This document shows positions 6,359-10,032 of a DNA stretch of 10,032 nucleotides, piece after piece. Where the stretch lies: positions 1-10,032 of the forward strand of contig CAJXNE010000061.1 of assembly GCA_913056285.1 (NCBI GenBank). The letters run 5' to 3'. A program made the position numbers and the translations under genes. This DNA is from an uncultured Zetaproteobacteria bacterium (GTDB lineage Bacteria > Pseudomonadota > Zetaproteobacteria > Mariprofundales > Mariprofundaceae). The notes under the pieces were generated by a model. The model made no database searches. It was not told the DNA's origin and saw only the letters and a list, made by a program, of their open reading frames with translations. Numbering within the stretch: the first letter of the stretch is position 1; each line of letters begins with the position of its first letter.

Positions 6359-6894
6359 TGGCGGGATTGAATGTCGGCGATTTGCGGCAACGCATGGAAA
6401 CAGAGTTATTACCACGGTATCAGCAACTCGAAATCAGGGAACAGCGATTGTTGCTGGTCGCTGCTGTGGTGTTGCCGTTGTTATTGCTCGTCTTCGGCAT
6501 ATTGCTGCCGCTTCAGGACAGCCAGAAGGAATTACAAGCACAATTAGCGCAGGTGCAAACGCAAGCTGCAGAGGCTGAGCATTTGGCGCAGGCTTTGGTG
6601 AAACAGGGCGCTGCAGGAAAGGGTGCTGGCGTTGCTTCCGGCAATTTGCTGACTGTGGTTGATCAATTGGCGCGCAAAACACAAGTTCGGCGTTTTATGA
6701 TCCGTATCAAACCGAACCGAACACCGGATGGGCATGAGCAGTTGATGGTTCGCATGAAGGACGCGCCTTACGATGCCACGCTGCGCTTTATCCATGCACT
6801 TGCCGATCATCATATCGGTCTGAATTCGTTAAAATTGCAGGCGGCTGATAACCCCGGACATATTCATGTCAGAGCCGTTATCACCGGCATTTGA
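6352..6894 (+). CDS. gspM: Type II secretion system inner-membrane platform protein GspM
   Basis: GspM is the bitopic partner of GspL, with a short cytoplasmic N-terminus and a periplasmic ferredoxin-like domain. The 180-residue product has about 30 cytoplasmic residues (YQQLEIREQRLL is typical), one transmembrane helix at about 33-53, and a coiled-coil-like Gln/Ala-rich segment to about residue 85. The periplasmic fold follows, with LLTVVDQLARKTQV, RFMIRIKP, APYDATLRFIHAL and LKLQAADNPGHIHVRAVITG. An AGGA (6344-6347) precedes the ATG at 6352 by 4 bp and a second ATG at 6358 by 10 bp; either could be used. The gene overlaps the gspL stop. gspN, which often follows gspM, is absent. Confidence 0.92.
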   Translation: MVMAGLNVGDLRQRMETELLPRYQQLEIREQRLLLVAAVVLPLLLLVFGILLPLQDSQKELQAQLAQVQTQAAEAEHLAQALVKQGAAGKGAGVASGNLLTVVDQLARKTQVRRFMIRIKPNRTPDGHEQLMVRMKDAPYDATLRFIHALADHHIGLNSLKLQAADNPGHIHVRAVITGI

Positions 6895-6900
6895 AACGAT

Positions 6901-6906
6901 AAAGGA
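6901..6906 (+). promoter_or_regulatory. Ribosome binding site setting the start of the ATP-grasp gene
   Basis: AAAGGA lies 10 bp before the ATG at 6917. It favours that start over the in-frame ATG at 6866, which would overlap gspM by 29 bp and has no comparable site. Confidence 0.6.
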
Positions 6907-6916
6907 TTTATCATCA

Positions 6917-7996
6917 ATGAGCACTTCACTGGCCAGCGAAACGCCTGTCCCCATTTCCCGTACCGACTTCAATGCCATGCTACGCTTTTCGCGAACTGTA
7001 TTCCGGCTTAAGGATAATGATGCCTATCTGACGCAGTTATGCGAGCAGCTGCCGAGTGCTGCGCATATTCAGACAGGCTGGCCGAGCGTATTAATGGGTT
7101 TTGATTTTCATCTGACCGACAACGGCCCGAAACTGATTGAAATCAATAATAATGCCGGCGGTTTGTATATCGGTGATAATCGCTGGTTGCCGCAGCCGGA
7201 AATTGTGGAACTGGATGGCAGCCTGGAACAGCGACTGATGGCCATGTTTGCCCCCGAATGGGCGGCTATTGCGATTATGGATGAGGATGTGACCGGCCAG
7301 TTTATGTATGCGGAAATGCAGGCCTATGCCGACCTGCTCAGGAAAAACGGGCGCAAGGTGATGGTGGTAAGCCCAGAGGATTTACAGGTGCATGATAATG
7401 GCCTGAGTTGTGACGGTATCCCTATTGATGCGATTTACAATCGACACACTGATTTTTATCTGGAAGGTGCGGATGTGGCGCATATTCGCCGTGCTTATGA
7501 ACAGGGGCAGGTGGTGGTCAATCCGCATCCGCGTTCCTATGCTCTGATTGGCGATAAAAGCCGCATGGTGGACTGGTGGCGAGAGGGTGTGCTGGAGAAC
7601 TGTGTGGATGATGCTGCTGTGAAGTTGATTCGTTCTGTAACGCCTGAAACGCATCGGTTGTGCGAAATTGACAGAGATCAGGCTTGGGCTGAACGCAAAC
7701 AATGGGTATTTAAGCCCGCTGCGCGGCATGGCGGCAAAGGCGTTTTATTGGGCAAGGCCATGAGCCGTAAACGCTTTGACGGGCTGGATATTTCGGAAAC
7801 GATTGTGCAGCGGCTTGTCCCTGCATCCGAAGTGGACTTGGAAGGCCTTGATGGAGAACAAAATCGCATGAAACTGGATATTCGGCTGTATATGCACGGC
7901 GAAAATCTGATTGCGTTAGCCGGGCGTGCATGGCGTGGACAAGTTACCAATTTCCGTCAACCCGGTAGCGGCTGGGTGGCGCTCAGTATTGACTGA
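6917..7996 (+). CDS. ATP-grasp family ligase of unknown substrate, apparently circularly permuted
   Basis: ATP-grasp enzymes join a carboxylate to an amine or thiol through an acyl-phosphate. In this 359-residue protein the nucleotide-binding part is at the C-terminus: VFKPAARHGGKGVLLGKA (about 264-281, with the ATP-contacting Lys and Gly-rich loop), IVQRLVP (296-302) and KLDIRLYM (319-326). The metal-binding E-x-N motif, normally the last element of the fold, instead appears early, as GPKLIEINNNAGG (70-82), and no E-x-N follows the DxR strand at the end. That order matches circularly permuted ATP-grasp proteins such as the glutathionylspermidine synthase-like group. A central region (DAIYNRHTDFYLEG, VVVNPHPRSYALIGDKSRM) resembles the substrate domain of that group. 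No transmembrane segment or signal peptide is seen. The product is unknown; the overlap with the next glycosyltransferase gene suggests a shared pathway. Confidence 0.8.
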   Translation: MSTSLASETPVPISRTDFNAMLRFSRTVFRLKDNDAYLTQLCEQLPSAAHIQTGWPSVLMGFDFHLTDNGPKLIEINNNAGGLYIGDNRWLPQPEIVELDGSLEQRLMAMFAPEWAAIAIMDEDVTGQFMYAEMQAYADLLRKNGRKVMVVSPEDLQVHDNGLSCDGIPIDAIYNRHTDFYLEGADVAHIRRAYEQGQVVVNPHPRSYALIGDKSRMVDWWREGVLENCVDDAAVKLIRSVTPETHRLCEIDRDQAWAERKQWVFKPAARHGGKGVLLGKAMSRKRFDGLDISETIVQRLVPASEVDLEGLDGEQNRMKLDIRLYMHGENLIALAGRAWRGQVTNFRQPGSGWVALSID

Positions 7997-8675
7997 ACTA
8001 TCCCTTGCCATCGTCGTACCGGTTTTCAATGAAGAGGCTGTGCTGCCAGAATGGATTGTAAAGGCACAACAATGGGGGGCGGATGAATTGATTGTGGTTG
8101 ATGGCGGCTCCACGGATCATACGTGCCGGTTGCTGGCGGATTCCCACATTCGCTGGATTTCATCGATCCTCGGAAGGGCTGCACAAATGAATGCGGGGTT
8201 CCAGGAATGTAAAAGTGATATTATTCTTTTTATTCACTCAGATACAATTATAAATTCAAGTCATTTATTAGCTGTAAAACAGGCCATGCAGGATAAATCC
8301 GTTGTTGGTGGCCGATTCGATGTGCGCTTATCCGGCGATGGGTTTGCGTTTCGCGTGATTGCATATTTCATCAATCTGCGCTCACGTTTGTCCGGCATTA
8401 GTACGGGGGATCAATGCCAGTTTGTCCGCCGTTCGGTGTTTGAACGCATGGGCGGTTTTCCGGAGCAGGCTTTGATGGAAGATATTGAATTTTCCAAGCG
8501 CCTGAAACGCTACGGCAAAATTGCCTGTTTGCGTCAGAAGGTGGTGACCAGCAGTCGCCGTTGGGAATCACACGGAATTATTCGAACAGTGTTGCTGATG
8601 TGGAAGCTGCGGTTTTTATATTGGCTGGGCGTATCGCCCGACAAACTGGCGCAAGTATACCGGCAGGCGCGCTGA
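7989..8675 (+). CDS. Family 2 glycosyltransferase, TIGR04283 type
   Basis: This is a GT-A fold glycosyltransferase of about 228 residues. Seen in order are LAIVVPVFNEEAVLPEWI (7-24), VVDGGSTDHT (36-45, sugar-nucleotide binding), GRAAQMNAGF (62-71), FIHSDT (81-86, the metal-binding DxD-like site), STGDQCQFVRR (138-148), MEDIEFSKRLKRYGK (163-177, containing the likely catalytic ED) and SSRRWESHGIIRT. These are hallmarks of the family named TIGR04283, often labelled 'arsenosugar biosynthesis glycosyltransferase'. I see no arsenic genes here, so that label is not adopted. The start is best placed at the TTG at 7989, which overlaps the ATP-grasp gene by 8 bp; an in-frame GTG at 7926 would add an unrelated N-terminus. 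Codons for residues 75-97 are notably AT-rich. Confidence 0.88.
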   Translation: MTELSLAIVVPVFNEEAVLPEWIVKAQQWGADELIVVDGGSTDHTCRLLADSHIRWISSILGRAAQMNAGFQECKSDIILFIHSDTIINSSHLLAVKQAMQDKSVVGGRFDVRLSGDGFAFRVIAYFINLRSRLSGISTGDQCQFVRRSVFERMGGFPEQALMEDIEFSKRLKRYGKIACLRQKVVTSSRRWESHGIIRTVLLMWKLRFLYWLGVSPDKLAQVYRQAR

Positions 8676-9286
8676 TGAGAATTTCTAATATCCGCGTGAT
8701 TATCATGTGCAAGGCACCGGTTCCGGGGCGCGTCAAAACGCGATTGATGTCCCGCTATTCTGCTGATCAAGCGGCTGCTTTGCATGCAGCGATGGCCACG
8801 ACCGTAATAAATCGGGCAGTGCGCTTATTCGAGGATGTGGTGATTGCCGCTGATGATGTATCGCATCCGTTTTTTGCAGGCTTCGGCCTGCCTGTTCTGG
8901 CGCAGGGCGAGGGTGATTTGGGTGAGCGCATGGACAGGCAGTTGGAGATGGCGTTTTCCTCAAGTGCAGAGGCTGCATTATTGCTTGGAACCGATTCGCC
9001 GCATATGCCGGATGCCCGTTTAATAGCGGCAGTAGATAAACTGAAAGACGTCGATGTGGTGCTCGGCCCGGTTGAGGATGGCGGTTATGACCTGGTGGCG
9101 ATGAGTCGACTGTTATCTGTTTTTTCTGATATCGAATGGTCGTCCGGTCTGGTATTGGAACAGACGATGGAAAGTTGCCACCACCAGCGCTTGAGCGTTC
9201 AACAACTGGATACAAGCTTTGATGTCGATTTTCCTGAAGATATTGCCAGAGCCGGGCAGAAGGGCTGGTTTCCGAACAAACCCTGA
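8675..9286 (+). CDS. TIGR04282/DUF2064 family glycosyltransferase
   Basis: The 203-residue protein belongs to the DUF2064 (TIGR04282) branch of nucleotide-sugar transferase-like folds. Its signatures are IIMCKAPVPGRVKTRLM (9-25, the nucleotide-binding P-G-x-x-K-T-R loop), GDLGERMDRQL (80-90), LLLGTDSPHMP (102-112, with the metal-binding Asp), LGPVEDGGYDLVAM (130-143), and a closing DVDFPEDI (183-190). It starts in the stop codon of the preceding glycosyltransferase (TGATG), the tight pairing these two families commonly show. The donor and acceptor are unknown. A longer in-frame ORF from 8561 is ignored because it only overlaps the upstream gene. The stop at 9284-9286 is followed by an 82-bp gap, so this probably ends the gene run. 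Confidence 0.9.
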   Translation: MRISNIRVIIMCKAPVPGRVKTRLMSRYSADQAAALHAAMATTVINRAVRLFEDVVIAADDVSHPFFAGFGLPVLAQGEGDLGERMDRQLEMAFSSSAEAALLLGTDSPHMPDARLIAAVDKLKDVDVVLGPVEDGGYDLVAMSRLLSVFSDIEWSSGLVLEQTMESCHHQRLSVQQLDTSFDVDFPEDIARAGQKGWFPNKP

Positions 9287-9368
9287 TTTGCTTCACGGCT
9301 ACTAATCCGGTTCACACATATATTCGCGATTTCTTGTATAACAGACTTAATAACGTTAGAAAGCCGCT
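9287..9368 (+). promoter_or_regulatory. Intergenic gap that may hold the tolB promoter
   Basis: This AT-rich 82 bp is the second-longest gap between genes here. TATATT (9319-9324) and TATAAC (9337-9342) resemble -10 boxes, but neither has a good -35 hexamer at 16-18 bp; TTCACA at 9311-9316 is 20 bp before the second. No terminator hairpin is visible. A promoter here is plausible from context but weakly supported by sequence. Confidence 0.25.
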
Positions 9369-10032
9369 ATGCGATGGATTGCCTTTTTTCTGCTTTTTTT
9401 TCTTACGATCACAATACAAGCTTCAGCTGCCGAATTCGATATTTATCAATCCGATTTTCGTCCGTTAAAGGTGGCCATTGCGCTGGATGCCACCGATGTA
9501 TCGAATGCTGATCAACGTCGATTGTATCAGGTGGTTGAAAATGACCTGAACTCCAGCCAGTCCTTCAAGACTATTGATCCGATGGCGTTTATTGCTACGC
9601 CGGGGGAAGCTCTGAAAAAAGTTGACTATGGTGATTGGCGCATTATCGGCGCTGATATTCTCGCACTGTGCCGTATATATCGCTCAAAAACCGGCTTGAA
9701 GGTCGATATTCAGGTGCATGATCCATTCAGGAACAAACAACTGGCAATCATGACAGTGGCAAACACTCCATCGAAACTACGCACATTGGCTCACCGGGTG
9801 GCCGACCAGATCTATAGTGCAGCACTGGGGATTCCAGGTTATTTTACCAGTCATTTACTTTTTGTGAGCAAACACGGTGATTTTTCAGATTTGATCTATA
9901 TGGATCAGGATGGTTTCAATCGCCAGACGGTCGGCAAGAATTTTACCCTGTTATTATCACCGGACTGGTCGCCTGATGGCCATCAGGTTGCCTTGAATAC
10001 CTATGTTGGCAATCATCCCCGACTGGAGTTTT
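9369..10032 (+). CDS. tolB: Tol-Pal system periplasmic beta-propeller protein TolB (3' partial)
   Basis: TolB is the periplasmic component of the Tol-Pal system, which links the cell envelope layers and helps outer-membrane constriction at division. The first 221 residues are present and the frame runs off the window. Residues 1-20 form a signal peptide (MRWIAFFLLFFLTITIQASA, cleaved before AEFD). The N-terminal alpha/beta domain follows, with RPLKVAIALDATD, VVENDLNSSQSFKTIDP, WRIIGADILALCRI and HRVADQIYSAALGIPGYF. The first propeller blades begin at LLFVSKHGDFSDLIYMDQDG and LLLSPDWSPDGHQVALNTY, where SPDWSPDG is the TolB/WD40-like repeat signature. Only a weak AGAAAG precedes the ATG at 9369. 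The signal peptide codons include runs of 6 and 8 T. No other tol gene is visible to the left; pal would be expected downstream. Confidence 0.9.
   Translation, partial: MRWIAFFLLFFLTITIQASAAEFDIYQSDFRPLKVAIALDATDVSNADQRRLYQVVENDLNSSQSFKTIDPMAFIATPGEALKKVDYGDWRIIGADILALCRIYRSKTGLKVDIQVHDPFRNKQLAIMTVANTPSKLRTLAHRVADQIYSAALGIPGYFTSHLLFVSKHGDFSDLIYMDQDGFNRQTVGKNFTLLLSPDWSPDGHQVALNTYVGNHPRLEF

Noticed and set aside
6866..6916. Extending the ATP-grasp gene to the ATG at 6866
   Set aside because: It would overlap gspM by 29 bp, while a good ribosome site precedes the ATG at 6917.
7926..7988. Extending the TIGR04283 transferase to 7926
   Set aside because: The family fold begins with LAIVVPVFNEE; the extra residues come from the other frame of the ATP-grasp C-terminus.
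7989..9286. Arsenosugar biosynthesis locus
   Set aside because: The two transferase families carry that label, but no ArsS radical SAM enzyme, ArsM methyltransferase or other arsenic gene is visible in the window.

Overview
The window is a densely packed, entirely plus-strand stretch of a diderm (Gram-negative) proteobacterial chromosome with mid-range GC. A type II secretion system (T2SS) operon and a TolB homologue point to a bacterium with an outer membrane. Proteobacteria, perhaps gamma- or zeta-proteobacteria, is the best guess, but the sequence alone does not settle the class.

Bases 2-6894 hold the second half of a general secretion pathway operon: gspF (5' end outside the window), then gspG, H, I, J, K, L and M. 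The four minor pseudopilins (H-K) and gspL/gspM are chained by short start/stop overlaps, so they are very probably one translationally coupled transcript. GspF and GspL/M belong to the inner-membrane platform. GspG is the major pseudopilin of the periplasmic pseudopilus and GspH-I-J-K form its tip.

The canonical order is broken in three places. First, between gspF and gspG sit two small membrane-protein genes: an unrecognised one (739-1356) with a signal peptide and a C-terminal membrane region, and a YidD-family protein (1361-1717). Second, about 175 bp between gspG and gspH carries a repeat-like element with perfect 11-bp terminal inverted repeats. Third, no gspN follows gspM. Instead there is a three-gene run of a circularly permuted-looking ATP-grasp enzyme (6917-7996), a TIGR04283-type family 2 glycosyltransferase (7989-8675) and a TIGR04282/DUF2064-type nucleotidyl/glycosyltransferase (8675-9286).

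After an 82-bp gap a tolB-like gene begins at 9369 and runs off the end of the window. It would encode the periplasmic beta-propeller of the Tol-Pal envelope system.

The start of gspG is unusual. The obvious short-leader start (ATG at 1870) is one base out of frame with the pseudopilin, and a perfect 12-bp hairpin lies just upstream over the best in-frame ATG. I saw no tRNA, rRNA, CRISPR array, transposase gene or convincing rho-independent terminator. The minus strand has only shadow ORFs.
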